A DNA stretch of 64,000 nucleotides from Streptomyces marokkonensis (GCF_008312835.1 NZ_VSKS01000001.1:372001-436000); one strand, 5' to 3'. Positions 1-11,226 are shown, numbered from the stretch's first letter. Program-made: numbers and translations. Notes: generated from the sequence alone by a model not told the origin.

Positions 1-114
1 ACCGGCCGCGGCGGCAGCCCGCCGCCGCTGCTGCGCACCCGGCTGAGACGAGCCTGGGAGCCGATCATGCTGGAGCGGGTGACGGACCTCAGGGACGGCG
101 ACGAAGCGTCCTGA
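1..114 (+). CDS. C-terminal end of an unidentified protein (partial)
   Basis: An open frame enters from the left edge and ends at a TGA at 112-114, giving 37 residues that begin TGRGGSPPPLLRTRLRRAW and finish with an acidic tail (DLRDGDEAS). Third-position GC is high, as in the neighbouring genes, and no other frame here looks coding. It converges with treZ, whose stop lies 13 bp further on. The fragment is too short to assign a family; only the 3' end of a rightward gene is supported. Confidence 0.5.
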   Translation, partial: TGRGGSPPPLLRTRLRRAWEPIMLERVTDLRDGDEAS

Positions 115-127
115 CCCGGCCGGCCCG

Positions 128-1873
128 TCATTCCTGCAGCAGCACCACCGCCGACTCCGCGGGCAGGTGCAGCACTCCGTCCGCCCCCGGCGTCTCCACG
201 GGCTCCCACGCCGCGAGGACACGCGCTCCGGGGACGCCCAGGGGGACGGCGGCCGGCCGGTCCCCCAGGTTCACGGCGACCCGGACGTCGCCGCGCCGGA
301 AGGCCAGCCAGCGGTGCTCCTCGTCGTAGGCCACCTTGGTGTCGCCGAGATCGGGGTCGGTGAGGTCCGGCTGTGCGTGACGCACGGCGAGCAGCAGCCG
401 GTACCAGGCCAGCACGCGCGCGTGCGGGTCGCGCTCCGGCTCCGACCAGTCGAGGCAGGAGCGGTCACGGGTGGCCGGGTCCTGCGGGTCGGGCACGTCC
501 TCCTCGGCCCAGCCGTGTGCCGCGAACTCCCGCCGTCTCCCGTCGCTCACCGCCTTGGCGAGCGCCGGGTCGGTGTGGTCGGTGAAGAACTGCCAGGGCG
601 TGCCCGCCGCCCACTCCTCGCCCATGAACAGCATCGGCGTGAAGGGGGCGGTCAGCGTGAGGGCCGCCGCGCACGCCAGCAGCCCGGCGGGGACGAGCGC
701 GGCCAGCCGGTCCCCCTGGGCGCGGTTGCCGACCTGGTCGTGGGTCTGGCTGTAACCGAGGAGCCGGTGCCCGGCCACCCGGCTGCGGTCCAGCGGGCGG
801 CCGTGGTGCCGGCCCCGGAAACTCGAGTACGTGCCGTCGTGGAAGAAGCCGCCGGTGAGCGTCTTGGCGAGGGCCGCGAACGGGGCGCGCGCGAAGTCGG
901 CGTAGTAGCCCCGCGATTCACCGGTCAGGGCGGTGTGCAGGGCATGGTGGAAGTCGTCGTTCCACTGCGCGTGGATCCCGAAGCCGCCGTCCTCGCGCGG
1001 CGTGACGACCCGGGGGTCGTTCAGATCCGACTCGGCGACCAGGAACAGCGGCCGGCCCGTGTCGGCGGCCAGGGCGTCCACCGCGCGGGACAGCTCCTCG
1101 AGGAAGTGGCACGCGCGCGTGTCCGCCAGCGCGTGCACCGCGTCCAGCCGCAGCCCGTCGATCCGGTAGTCCCGCAGCCATGCCAGCGCGCTGTCGACGA
1201 GGTACGCGCGCACCTCGTCGGAGCCGGGCGCGTCGAGATTGACCGCGGCGCCCCAGGGGGTGTGATGGGTGTCGGTGAAGTACGGGCCGAACCGCGGCAG
1301 GTAGTTCCCGGACGGCCCCAGGTGGTTGTGCACGACGTCCAGGACGACGCCCAGCCCCAGCGCGTGCGCCCGGTCGACGAACCGTTTCAGCCCCTCGGGC
1401 CCGCCGTACGGCTCGTGCACCGCCCACAGCGACACCCCCTCGTACCCCCACCCGTGCCGGCCCGGGAACGGGCACACCGGCATCAGCTCCACATGCGTCA
1501 CACCCAGGTCCGCGAGATGGCCGAGCCGCTCGGCGGCGGCGTCGAAGGTGCCCTCGCGGGTGTACGTGCCCACGTGCAGCTCGTACAGCACCGCTCCGGG
1601 CAGCGGGCGCCCCGCCCACCGCGTACGCCACGCGAACCGGTCGTGGTCCACGACGGCACTCGGGCCGTCCGGCCCGTCCGGCTGGCGGCGCGAGCGCGGA
1701 TCGGGAAGTAGGGGACCGTCGTCCAGCGCGAAGCCGTACCGGGAGCCGTCGTGCGCCTCGGCCTCCCCCCGCCACCACCCCTCGCGCTGCGGATCGGGCT
1801 CCAACGCGCGCGCGGCGCCGTCGCACTGGAGCGTCACTCTTCCGGCCTGCGGTGCCCACACCTCGAACTGCAC
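128..1873 (-). CDS. treZ: Malto-oligosyltrehalose trehalohydrolase TreZ
   Basis: This 581-residue GH13 enzyme hydrolyses the terminal trehalosyl unit of maltooligosyl trehalose, releasing trehalose in the cytoplasm. The N-terminus (residues 1-90) is a CBM48-like beta domain. GH13 region I is DVVHNH at about 179-184, region II is GLRLD with the predicted nucleophile Asp244, region III is VAES with the acid Glu281, and a late THDQVGN motif carries the third acid. Length is normal for TreZ. The start is GTG at 1873, preceded by GAAGGGG about 8 bp upstream. TreY and GlgX, the two preceding enzymes of the route, lie at 4973-9550 on the same strand, but three unrelated genes intervene, so treZ probably has its own promoter in the 174-bp divergent gap before the FHA gene. 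Confidence 0.96.
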   Translation of the reverse strand: MQFEVWAPQAGRVTLQCDGAARALEPDPQREGWWRGEAEAHDGSRYGFALDDGPLLPDPRSRRQPDGPDGPSAVVDHDRFAWRTRWAGRPLPGAVLYELHVGTYTREGTFDAAAERLGHLADLGVTHVELMPVCPFPGRHGWGYEGVSLWAVHEPYGGPEGLKRFVDRAHALGLGVVLDVVHNHLGPSGNYLPRFGPYFTDTHHTPWGAAVNLDAPGSDEVRAYLVDSALAWLRDYRIDGLRLDAVHALADTRACHFLEELSRAVDALAADTGRPLFLVAESDLNDPRVVTPREDGGFGIHAQWNDDFHHALHTALTGESRGYYADFARAPFAALAKTLTGGFFHDGTYSSFRGRHHGRPLDRSRVAGHRLLGYSQTHDQVGNRAQGDRLAALVPAGLLACAAALTLTAPFTPMLFMGEEWAAGTPWQFFTDHTDPALAKAVSDGRRREFAAHGWAEEDVPDPQDPATRDRSCLDWSEPERDPHARVLAWYRLLLAVRHAQPDLTDPDLGDTKVAYDEEHRWLAFRRGDVRVAVNLGDRPAAVPLGVPGARVLAAWEPVETPGADGVLHLPAESAVVLLQE

Positions 1874-2047
1874 GGACGGTTCCCCTTCGTCTGCTCACCG
1901 TGATGTAGCCCGTCCATCGTGCTGCATCGGAGATCAATTCGCCGGTGGATCCTCCCTTTTGCGGCAGGTGTCGCCGGATGCGCGCGCGGGGCGGCCGTTT
2001 TACCGGTTCCTGGACAGTCCGGCCGTCACTGACCGACAATCAACGGT

Positions 2048-2599
2048 GTGACGTCGTCCTTCGAGTTCCACACGTACCCCGCGCGGCTCTCGGACGCGGA
2101 GCGCGACAAGGCGCTGAGCGTGCTGCGGGACGGTGTCGCCATGGGCCGCCTGTCCCACGACACGTTCATCCGGCGCATGGAACTCGCCCTCGCCGCGCGG
2201 CGTTCCGACGAACTCGCCGCACTCACCGCCGACCTCCCGAGGGAGAACCGCTTCTCGCGCGTGGTGTTCGGCACCGTCGAGGCGGTCTCCGGATTCACCG
2301 TGCGGCTGCGCCGGGCCTGGCAGGCCGAGAAGCTGCCCAAACTGCTGCTGCCGCACCCGGCGGCCGGCCACCCGCTGCGGATAGGGCGCGATCCCGCCAG
2401 CGGACTGCGCATCAGCCACGAGACGGTCTCCCGCGTCCACGCCGAACTGCGCAACCAGGGCGGCATATGGGTGCTGCGGGACCTCGGCTCGACCAACGGC
2501 ACGACCGTGAACGGCCGTCGGGTGGTCGGCGCGGCCGTCGTCCGCGAGGGCGACCAGATCGGCTTCGGGCGGATCACCTACCGGCTCGCGGCGAACTGA
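2048..2599 (+). CDS. DUF1707 and FHA domain-containing protein
   Basis: A 183-residue cytoplasmic protein with two recognisable parts. Residues about 12-65 (RLSDAERDKALSVLRDGVAMG and following) match the DUF1707 helical domain common in actinobacteria. Residues about 112-181 are a forkhead-associated domain with the classical GRD, SRVH and STNGT motifs that bind phosphothreonine. FHA proteins usually read out Ser/Thr-kinase signalling, so a role as a phospho-dependent adaptor is likely, but the partner is unknown and no kinase is encoded nearby. The GTG start at 2048 fits the first conserved residues; no clear Shine-Dalgarno is visible. It diverges from treZ. Confidence 0.88.
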   Translation: MTSSFEFHTYPARLSDAERDKALSVLRDGVAMGRLSHDTFIRRMELALAARRSDELAALTADLPRENRFSRVVFGTVEAVSGFTVRLRRAWQAEKLPKLLLPHPAAGHPLRIGRDPASGLRISHETVSRVHAELRNQGGIWVLRDLGSTNGTTVNGRRVVGAAVVREGDQIGFGRITYRLAAN

Positions 2600-2739
2600 C
2601 CGCGCCGGGCCGTCGGCCCCGCCGAATGCCCGTGCCGGTCGCGGTGTTGACGCATCCCGCGGAGCCGTCACCCACGGTGCGTACGCCCCGCACTCCCGGT
2701 GGAACGACGGCGCCGCTGCGGACTGTGCCCTGCCGCCCC

Positions 2740-2950
2740 TCCCGTGCTGCCCGACCGCCGACGGACCGGGCGCGCGGGCCGCCGCCCTCGTCGCCCGGCA
2801 TCCCCGCGACGCCCGGCTGCGCCGCGTGGGCGCCTCCCGGGAGGGTGTGCCCCTCCGGCTGCTCGACATCGGCCACGGCGGCCGCCGGACCCTCGTCGTC
2901 GCCGGACCGCACGCCACCCGCCGCGCCGGCTGCCGGGACGTACCCGGGGC
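2740..2950 (+). pseudogene. Remnant of an M14-like peptidase N-terminus
   Basis: The 500 bp between the FHA gene and the SSI gene hold no intact gene. In the frame starting at 2772 the translation reads ARAAALVARHPRDARLRRVG, then continues with SREGVPLRLLDIG and RTLVVAGPHA. This parallels the N-terminus of the intact M14-like protein at 3570-4820 (VRQVGVSRAGRPLHLLSLG, VLVVAGAHANEP). The frame loses similarity just at the zinc-binding HxxE motif (PHATRR instead of AHANEP). I read it as the decayed 5' end of a second, related peptidase gene. The rest of the gap (2950-3098) shows nothing beyond a probable promoter region for the inhibitor gene. Confidence 0.45.
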
Positions 2951-3098
2951 GTGCTGGATCGCGGTCGCGTGCCGGAACCGAGTACCGGGCACGCGTCGTC
3001 CTCGCCGCCTTCGCGCCGGCCGCACGGCACACACCCGCACCCTCCCGTTCGGGTGAGCGGGGGTGGGGTCCGGGGACCGCCGTGCCGATGCAACGGGA

Positions 3099-3518
3099 AT
3101 GACGCACACCTCACTGAAAGCTGTACGGGCGGCACTGGCCGCCGCCCTCGTCCTGCTCGCCTGCGCGGCGCCCGCACGGGCGGACTCCTGGCGCCCGGCC
3201 CGGGACAGCGGGCTGATGCTCACGGTCGGTCACGGCGAGGCCCAGTCCGCCGCGGTGGGCGGCACGATGCTCTGGTGCGACCCGCCCCGGGGCCACCACC
3301 GGCGCGCCGCCGACGCCTGCGCGGAGCTGGAGGCGGCGGACGGACGCATCGCGGACATCCCGGCGAAGGACGTCATCTGCCCGATGGTCCACGCGCCGGT
3401 GACCGCCCACGCCCACGGCACGTGGCGCGGCCGGGCGGTCGAGTACACCGAGACCTTCTCGAACAGCTGCATGCTCACCGCCCGGACCGGCTCGGTCTTC
3501 GCGCTGAACGCCCCGTGA
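3099..3518 (+). CDS. Secreted subtilisin inhibitor-like protein (SSI family)
   Basis: A 139-residue precursor. The first 28 residues form a signal peptide (basic start, hydrophobic core, cleavage after PARA), leaving a mature chain of about 111 residues, the usual SSI size. The mature part has four cysteines in the SSI order (CDPP, DAC, ICPM, NSC), predicted to form two disulfides. The third sits in CPMVHAP, matching the SSI reactive loop CPMVYDP with P1 Met and P1' Val. It should inhibit secreted subtilisin- or trypsin-like serine proteases outside the cell. The ATG at 3099 was chosen over an in-frame upstream start because the signal peptide begins there. Its neighbour at 3570 is a peptidase-like gene of another clan, so they need not act together. 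Confidence 0.9.
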   Translation: MTHTSLKAVRAALAAALVLLACAAPARADSWRPARDSGLMLTVGHGEAQSAAVGGTMLWCDPPRGHHRRAADACAELEAADGRIADIPAKDVICPMVHAPVTAHAHGTWRGRAVEYTETFSNSCMLTARTGSVFALNAP

Positions 3519-3569
3519 CGGCACCGCACCGCGACCACGGCCGCCCGGCCGCTCCTGGTGGGGGCGGTG

Positions 3570-4820
3570 TCAGCAGGAGTGCTCCCGGGCGTGACGGGCC
3601 GCCGCGAGTACCGTGCGGGACTGGTGCTCGACCTGGTGCCGCACGGGGACCCAGCGGGCCTTGAAACGCGCGGCGAAGGAGTCGCTCCAGTGCGCGACCA
3701 GACGCTCGAGACGGGCCGCCGTCCGCGCGTCGGTCCCGCTCAGCGCCCGCCGCAGCATCGCCGCCGCCCTGAGCGGCACGCGCCGCGCGAACGCGTCCAC
3801 GCTCCCCACATACGCCCGCGTTCCGTCGGCGGGCGGCGTGCGGACCAGGTCGGCGGCCAGCCCCGGCACCAGCTCCAGTCCCCAGGTGGCCGCCCGCAGC
3901 AGCGGACCGCCGGCGTCCCCGTGCCCCGGCCCCGCGTCCTCCAGTACGCGCCGCACCTCGTCCGCGTCCCGCAGCAGCCGGTCCGCCAGCCGGTGCATCG
4001 CCGCGTCCGGGGCCGGGTGCGGCGCCGGGTCGTCCACCAGGTCGCTCGCCCACATCGGCACCTCGACCACCGCGGTCAGACCGCCGTACCGGTGCGCGTG
4101 GTACCAGGTGCTGTGCCGGGCGTCGTCGGTCAGGCTCGGATAGGCCGGCGCGGCCTCCGGCGCCGGCATCACGTGCACCCCGGGGCCGGACGCCGGCCAG
4201 CCCGCCGCGTCCGAGGCGCCCGTCTCCACCGGGATGTGCAGCTGCGCCGCGGACTTGGCGAACGGCTCGGCCAGCCCGGGGACGTCCCGCGTCAACTGCA
4301 CCCAGCTGCCCCCCAGATCGGTGCCGTGCAGGGACACCTGCAGATAGGGCCGCAGCTCGTCGATCACCCCGGTCAGCGCGAGGGTCTCGGGCGGCAGCCG
4401 GCCGGGTGGCAGGACCGACGGGGCCCACTCCGGCTGCTCCGGCCCGGCGGGACGGAAGAAGCCCAGGTGGTAGTCGTACAGACTGCGTGGCGCCGGCGTC
4501 ACATGGAGGCTCGCCCCGTCGGGGTCCGCGCACAGCAGGAAGTGCCACGACGTCCCGTCGCGCAGGTCCCGCTCCCGGAGGACCCGCCGGGCCAGCGCGA
4601 GCAGGGTTCCCCCGCCGGCCGGTTCGTTGGCGTGGGCGCCGGCCACCACCAGGACGGCGCGCCGGGCGCGTCCCAAGGACAGCAGATGCAGCGGCCGTCC
4701 CGCCCGGGAGACGCCCACCTGCCGCACGGCGCACAGACCGGGCCACTGCACGGCCAGCGTGCGGGCGGAGAAGACCAGCTCAGCCACCGTCGGATAGCGC
4801 GATTCCCCCAGCGGACCCAC
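3570..4820 (-). CDS. M14-family zinc carboxypeptidase-like protein
   Basis: A 416-residue protein resembling M14 metallocarboxypeptidases/succinylglutamate desuccinylases. The HxxE zinc motif appears in VAGAHANEPAGG (about residues 67-78), the third zinc ligand is probably the His in VSLHGTDLGG (about 164-173), and VEVPMW (about 247) may hold the catalytic Glu. No signal peptide is visible, so it should be cytoplasmic; the substrate is unknown. The GTG at 4820 is nearly adjacent to a G-rich stretch, so a slightly later start is possible. It is followed upstream by a 152-bp gap and treY on the same strand. A truncated relative lies at 2740-2950. Confidence 0.82.
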   Translation of the reverse strand: MGPLGESRYPTVAELVFSARTLAVQWPGLCAVRQVGVSRAGRPLHLLSLGRARRAVLVVAGAHANEPAGGGTLLALARRVLRERDLRDGTSWHFLLCADPDGASLHVTPAPRSLYDYHLGFFRPAGPEQPEWAPSVLPPGRLPPETLALTGVIDELRPYLQVSLHGTDLGGSWVQLTRDVPGLAEPFAKSAAQLHIPVETGASDAAGWPASGPGVHVMPAPEAAPAYPSLTDDARHSTWYHAHRYGGLTAVVEVPMWASDLVDDPAPHPAPDAAMHRLADRLLRDADEVRRVLEDAGPGHGDAGGPLLRAATWGLELVPGLAADLVRTPPADGTRAYVGSVDAFARRVPLRAAAMLRRALSGTDARTAARLERLVAHWSDSFAARFKARWVPVRHQVEHQSRTVLAAARHAREHSC

Positions 4821-4972
4821 CCCCCGTCACCGCCCGAATCCGCACTGCGCAGTACCCCACGGCCGGGAGACGGTGTCAAGAGCGCGACGGGGGAGCCCTC
4901 CGGGGGCGCCCGGAGGCACGCCGGGCCCGGTCACCGCGCCGCCGGTCGCGTGAGGCCGGTCGGGGACGGAGG

Positions 4973-7321
4973 TCAGTCCGGGAGCCGTTCCAGGAGTGCC
5001 ACGGGGCGGTTCGCGAAGAGTTCCTCCACGTCCACCTGGCCGCCGAACTCCAGTTCGGGATCCAGTGCGTCGGCCCACCGTCCCGGCGGCAGCGGCAGCC
5101 GGGTGCCGCGCCAGCCGCCCTCCTCCGCCAGGCGCAGCGACAGGCGGGTCACGGCGGTGAGCACCTCGCCGGAGCGGACGAACGCCGTGCAGTGCGCCGC
5201 CGCGGGGCCCTCGGCCGGCAGCGGGTCGTACGACGCCGTGTCGCCGAAGACGTCCGGCCGCCGTGCCCGCAGCCGCAGCGCCGCCCGCGTCACCGCCTCC
5301 TTGTCGCCGCCGTCGTCCCCGAACCGCACGGTCCGCCGGTTGTCCGGGTCGACCAGCGCCCGGTACTCGTGCTCCGTGCCCTGGTAGAGATCGGGCACCC
5401 CCGGCATCGTCAGGTGCACCAGGGCCGCGCCGAGCACGTTCGCCCGGATGTGCGGTTCCAGCGACGCGCGGAACGCGGCCACCCGCTCGCCCGGCACCCC
5501 GCACGGCCCCGCCGCCACGAACCGTGCCACCGCCTCCTCGTACGAGGGCTCCTGCTCCGTCCAGCTGGTGTACAGACCCGCCTCGCGCACGTGCTTCAGC
5601 AGGGCCCCCCGCACCCGCTCCTCCTCGGCCGGCCCGAGCCCGAACACCGTCTGCCAGGCCGCCCAGGCCAGTTGCGCGTCCGGTACGCCCTCGCCGCCGC
5701 GCGTCACCTCCGCGAGGACGTCCGCCCAGCGCCCCGGGCACTCGGTGAGCACGTGCAGCGCCGCCCGCACGTCGGCGCTGCGCTTGGCGTCGTGGGTGGA
5801 GAGGACCGTCCCGGTGGCCGGCCAGTCGCGCTGCACGCGCGCGCAGTACGCGTGGAACCGCTCCGGGGACACCGCCGGGCCGCCGGGGTCGCCGCCCACC
5901 TCGGTCGCCGACAGGAGCGGCACGTACCGGTAGAACGCCGTGTCCTCGACGGACTTGGCCCGCAGCGCCGACGCCGTCTGCGCGAACCGCGTACGGAACT
6001 CCATGTGCGCCGGCCCGTCCCCGTACCGCCCGAGCACCAGATTCCGTACGACGTCCACCGCCTCCGCCTCCTCGGGGACGGCGAACGCGAGCCGGGCCTC
6101 GGCGGCCGCCTCCCCGGTGACCACCGCGGCGGCGTCCACGGACGAGTAGGGGCGGTAGACGTCCAGCCTGACCAGCAGCTCCGTCAGCGCCGTGCGCAGC
6201 GCCCAGGGCGCGCGGTCGCGCAGCGCGGGCTCCGGCGAGGTCGCGCACAGCCGGCTCGTCAGCCGGGTCAGCCGGTCCACCTCGGTGGCCAGCTCGTGCG
6301 TGAGCACCTTGTACGCGGCCCGCCGCACCGTGGCGTCCCAGTCGCCGCCCCGGTCCGTCTGCGGGGCCGCGAAGCGCCGGTACTGGCCGAGCAGCTCCCC
6401 GAACCCCGCCGGGTCGGTGAACAGCCCGTCGACGTGCCGCAGGGCGTCGTAGCCGGTGGTGCCGGCGACGGGCCAGGAGGCGGGCAGCCGCTCCCCGTCG
6501 GAGAGGATCTTCTCCACCACCGTCCACCGGCCGCCCGTGGCCTCGTGCAGCCGCCGCAGATAGCCGTCGGGGTCGGCGAGCCCGTCGGGGTGGTCCACGC
6601 GCAGCCCGTCGATCACACCCTCCCGGAGCAGCTCCAGCGTCTTGGCGTGGGTCGCCTCGAACACCTCCGGGTCCTCCACCCGCACCCCGATCAGCTCGGA
6701 GATGCTGAAGAACCGCCGGTAGTTGAGCTCGGTCCGGGCCAGGCGCCACCACACGGGCCGGTACCACTGCGCGTCCAGCAGCTGCGGCAGCGGCAGCCCC
6801 GCGGTGCCCTCGCGCAACGGGAACACGTGGTCGTAGTAGCGCAGCACGTCGCCGTCCGTCCCGAGGTGGCCGGCCTCCGCGCCGAGCGGCCCCCCGAGCA
6901 CCGGCAGCAGCACCTGCCCGCCCTGCGCCTCCCAGTCGATGTCGAACCACCGTGCGCGGGGCGAGGCGGGGCCGTCGCGCAGCACCTCCCACAGGGCCCG
7001 GTTGTGGCGCGGGGACATCGCCATGTGGTTCGGGACGATGTCCACGACCAGCCCGAGGCCGTGCTCCCGGGCGGTGCGTGCCAGCTCCCGCAGCCCCTCC
7101 TCCCCGCCGAGTTCCTCGCGCACGCGGGAGTGGTCCGTCACGTCGTAGCCGTGCAGCGAGCCGGGCACGGCCTCCAGGACGGGAGACAGATGCAGATGGG
7201 ACACGCCGAGCGAGGCCACGTACGGCACGGCCTCCGCCGCCGCTGAGAAGGGGAAGCCGGGCTGCAGCTGCAGCCGGTAGGTGGCCGTGGGCACCGCCGG
7301 GTCAGGTCGCTCAGGGGTCAT
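4973..7321 (-). CDS. treY: Maltooligosyl trehalose synthase TreY
   Basis: A 782-residue GH13 enzyme that converts the reducing-end alpha-1,4 linkage of maltodextrins into an alpha,alpha-1,1 bond, making maltooligosyl trehalose for TreZ. The N-terminus TATYRLQLQPGFPF is characteristic of TreY. GH13 region I is DIVPNHM (94-100), region II is GLRVDHPDG with nucleophile Asp243, and VVEKIL carries the acid Glu270. Length is normal. ATG at 7321 follows TAGG about 7 bp upstream. It lies 93 bp downstream of glgX on the same strand, with a strong nested hairpin between them, so read-through may be limited. GlgX, TreY and TreZ together turn branched glycogen into trehalose. Confidence 0.97.
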   Translation of the reverse strand: MTPERPDPAVPTATYRLQLQPGFPFSAAAEAVPYVASLGVSHLHLSPVLEAVPGSLHGYDVTDHSRVREELGGEEGLRELARTAREHGLGLVVDIVPNHMAMSPRHNRALWEVLRDGPASPRARWFDIDWEAQGGQVLLPVLGGPLGAEAGHLGTDGDVLRYYDHVFPLREGTAGLPLPQLLDAQWYRPVWWRLARTELNYRRFFSISELIGVRVEDPEVFEATHAKTLELLREGVIDGLRVDHPDGLADPDGYLRRLHEATGGRWTVVEKILSDGERLPASWPVAGTTGYDALRHVDGLFTDPAGFGELLGQYRRFAAPQTDRGGDWDATVRRAAYKVLTHELATEVDRLTRLTSRLCATSPEPALRDRAPWALRTALTELLVRLDVYRPYSSVDAAAVVTGEAAAEARLAFAVPEEAEAVDVVRNLVLGRYGDGPAHMEFRTRFAQTASALRAKSVEDTAFYRYVPLLSATEVGGDPGGPAVSPERFHAYCARVQRDWPATGTVLSTHDAKRSADVRAALHVLTECPGRWADVLAEVTRGGEGVPDAQLAWAAWQTVFGLGPAEEERVRGALLKHVREAGLYTSWTEQEPSYEEAVARFVAAGPCGVPGERVAAFRASLEPHIRANVLGAALVHLTMPGVPDLYQGTEHEYRALVDPDNRRTVRFGDDGGDKEAVTRAALRLRARRPDVFGDTASYDPLPAEGPAAAHCTAFVRSGEVLTAVTRLSLRLAEEGGWRGTRLPLPPGRWADALDPELEFGGQVDVEELFANRPVALLERLPD

Positions 7322-7363
7322 GGGAACCTACGTACCCCCGTGGCGGCCTTTCGTGTCATCGCG

Positions 7364-7409
7364 CACCCCGCCGAGCCACCCGTCGCCCGAACGGGTGACA
7401 GGCGGGGTG
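7364..7409 (-). terminator. Nested hairpin downstream of glgX
   Basis: Outer arms CACCCCGCC (7364-7372) and GGCGGGGTG (7401-7409) enclose an inner perfect stem CACCCGT (7377-7383) / ACGGGTG (7391-7397). It starts just after the glgX stop on the minus strand and lies in the short gap before treY. It can act as a factor-independent terminator or an attenuating structure that sets glgX and treY apart. There is no U-run, as is common in Streptomyces. Confidence 0.5.
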
Positions 7410-7414
7410 TGCCG

Positions 7415-9550
<2,136 letters not shown>

Positions 9551-9853
9551 GGATACGACTCTTTCAGGTGTACGGCGCCGGTGGGGCGCCTTGGCTCCGA
9601 GTGTTTCCGTGTCTCCCCGAAAGGGCGGCGGCACACCTCCTACCCATGCCCCCTCCGCCCACACGCGCCGTGCACCCGCCGGTCAGGCTATGAATCAGCT
9701 CACTCCCGGGGCCCGGGCGGGCGGAACGGTCGCATGGACGGGGGAAGTTGGGAAACGACCCTGTCCATCGGGCTGCACCGTGTGCCGCTTGCGGAGTACT
9801 CTCCTTGATCGTTGGGACGGGGAGTGCTCGGGGGAGCGGAAGGCGGTGCGCGG
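9551..9853. other. Divergent intergenic region glgX / SAV2148-family gene
   Basis: About 300 bp without a gene. It must hold the promoters of glgX (leftward) and of the gene starting at 9854 (rightward). A short palindromic core GAGTACTC lies near 9796-9803, about 50 bp before the rightward GTG. I see no clear RNA gene or repeat here. Confidence 0.4.
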
Positions 9854-11095
9854 GTGGGCTCGGGAGGGCTGGAACTGCCCCCTGGTGACGAGGGTCACGA
9901 GGGGAGCAGTTCCACGGACGTCCCGCCCGGTGCGGTGTCCCTGGCACGGCCGATGGACGCGGGCTCGATCGGGCCGGAGCTGGACTGGGGCGCCGACGCC
10001 TGGCGTGAGGTGCGCACCCGCGCCCAGCGGGCCGGCCGCGCCTACATCTGGCTGAACCTGGTGGAACAGCGGCTGCGCGCGGTGGTGGCCGCCGTCCTGC
10101 GTCCCGTCTACGAGCCCGTGCACGGCGACGACTGGGTGGTCGCCGCCGCCGGACCCGCCGGACAGGAGTGGGTGCAGCGCGCGGTCGCGGTGCGCGAGGT
10201 GAGCCGCCGCAAGGGTTACCTGCTCGACCCGGCCGACGACAACGTGCTGTCCTTCCTCACCCTGCCGCAGCTGCGCGAGCTGATGGTCCAGCACTGGCCG
10301 TGCTTCGAGCCGTACTTCGACGACCGCCGGGACGTGGAACTCGCCCTGGACGAGCTGGAGGTCACCCGGAACGTCGTCTCCCGCAACCGGGCGCTGTCCG
10401 AAGCGGTCCTCGCGCAGGCCGAGCGGGCCTCCGCGCGGCTCCTCGAGATGCTCGGCGCGGGCGGCGACGTGCCGTCCGCGCGCCGGCTGCCCGTCGACGC
10501 GGTCGAGGACCTGGTCGGCGACCGGTACGCCGACGTCGTCGCCGTCCATCCCGACCGGGTGCGGCTGCTGCGCCGGTTCCCGGCCGAGGACATCTTCGGC
10601 GGGGCCCGCCGCCTGGACGCCATCGGGATCGGGCTCAACCTGCTGGTGCAGAACTTCTCCGGGCGCCGTCTGGTGCGGCTGGCCGAGTCCGGCTGCCGGG
10701 TGCGGCTGCTGTTCCTGAACCCGGCCTCCAGCGCGGTCAAGCGCCGCGAGCGCGAACTGGGCATCAAGCGCGGCGAGCTCGGCCGCGCCGTCGAGATGAA
10801 CATCCTGCACATGCGCCGCGTCCGCTCCCGGCTGCGCGACCCGGATGCCTTCGGTATCCAGGTCTACGACGAGACGCCCCGCTGCACGGCCTACCTCGTG
10901 GACGGCGACGGGGCCGACGGCATCGCCGTCGTCCAGAACCATCTGCGGCGGGCCCGGGGGATGGAGGCACCGGTGCTGGTCCTGCGCAACGGGACCAAAG
11001 TGGTCAAGCCGGGTGAAGTCGAGGAAGGCGCGCTGTTCCCCACCTACCGCGAGGAGTTCGAGCTGATGTGGGCGGATTCGCGTCCGGTGTCCTGA
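9854..11095 (+). CDS. SAV2148 family (HEPN-like) protein
   Basis: A 413-residue protein I recognise as the actinobacterial SAV2148 family, which databases describe as HEPN-domain-containing. Its function is not established. The opening GLELPPGDEGHEG and the C-terminal VLVLRNGTKVVKPGEVEEGA are typical of the family. It is Arg-rich, has no signal peptide or membrane segment, and includes an amphipathic stretch ELDWGADAWREVRTRAQRAG. GTG 9854 was chosen because GGAAGG lies about 10 bp upstream; an in-frame TTG at 9812 would add 14 Gly-rich residues without a ribosome site. HEPN proteins are often RNases or nucleic-acid binders, but I did not verify a catalytic RxxxxH. It stands alone with a hairpin directly after its stop. 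Confidence 0.82.
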   Translation: MGSGGLELPPGDEGHEGSSSTDVPPGAVSLARPMDAGSIGPELDWGADAWREVRTRAQRAGRAYIWLNLVEQRLRAVVAAVLRPVYEPVHGDDWVVAAAGPAGQEWVQRAVAVREVSRRKGYLLDPADDNVLSFLTLPQLRELMVQHWPCFEPYFDDRRDVELALDELEVTRNVVSRNRALSEAVLAQAERASARLLEMLGAGGDVPSARRLPVDAVEDLVGDRYADVVAVHPDRVRLLRRFPAEDIFGGARRLDAIGIGLNLLVQNFSGRRLVRLAESGCRVRLLFLNPASSAVKRRERELGIKRGELGRAVEMNILHMRRVRSRLRDPDAFGIQVYDETPRCTAYLVDGDGADGIAVVQNHLRRARGMEAPVLVLRNGTKVVKPGEVEEGALFPTYREEFELMWADSRPVS

Positions 11096-11119
11096 ACGCC
11101 CCGCGCCGGGGCCGTTCAT
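11093..11119 (+). terminator. Hairpin overlapping the stop codon of the SAV2148-family gene
   Basis: TGAACGCCCCG and CGGGGCCGTTCA form a stem with one bulged base around a CGC loop. The left arm begins with the TGA stop codon itself. A plausible intrinsic terminator ahead of the exonuclease gene. Confidence 0.5.
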
Positions 11120-11226
11120 GGGGAGCCGTCCCGGCCGGTGAGCGGAACGGGATCCTCTGATTGTCAGTGGTGCGTGGGAGGGTGAAGACCACTGGGGGAA
11201 AGCACCACACAGAAGGGGGGCAGCCC

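Noticed and set aside
167-1711. 514-codon plus-strand open frame over treZ
   Set aside because: The minus strand holds all GH13 motifs of treZ; the plus frame has shadow composition only.
2600-3098. Intact gene in the 500-bp gap before the SSI gene
   Set aside because: Only the M14-like fragment shows similarity, with no full-length frame or start.
9812-9853. TTG start extending the SAV2148-family protein by 14 residues
   Set aside because: Adds a Gly-rich stretch without family similarity, while GTG 9854 has GGAAGG at proper spacing.
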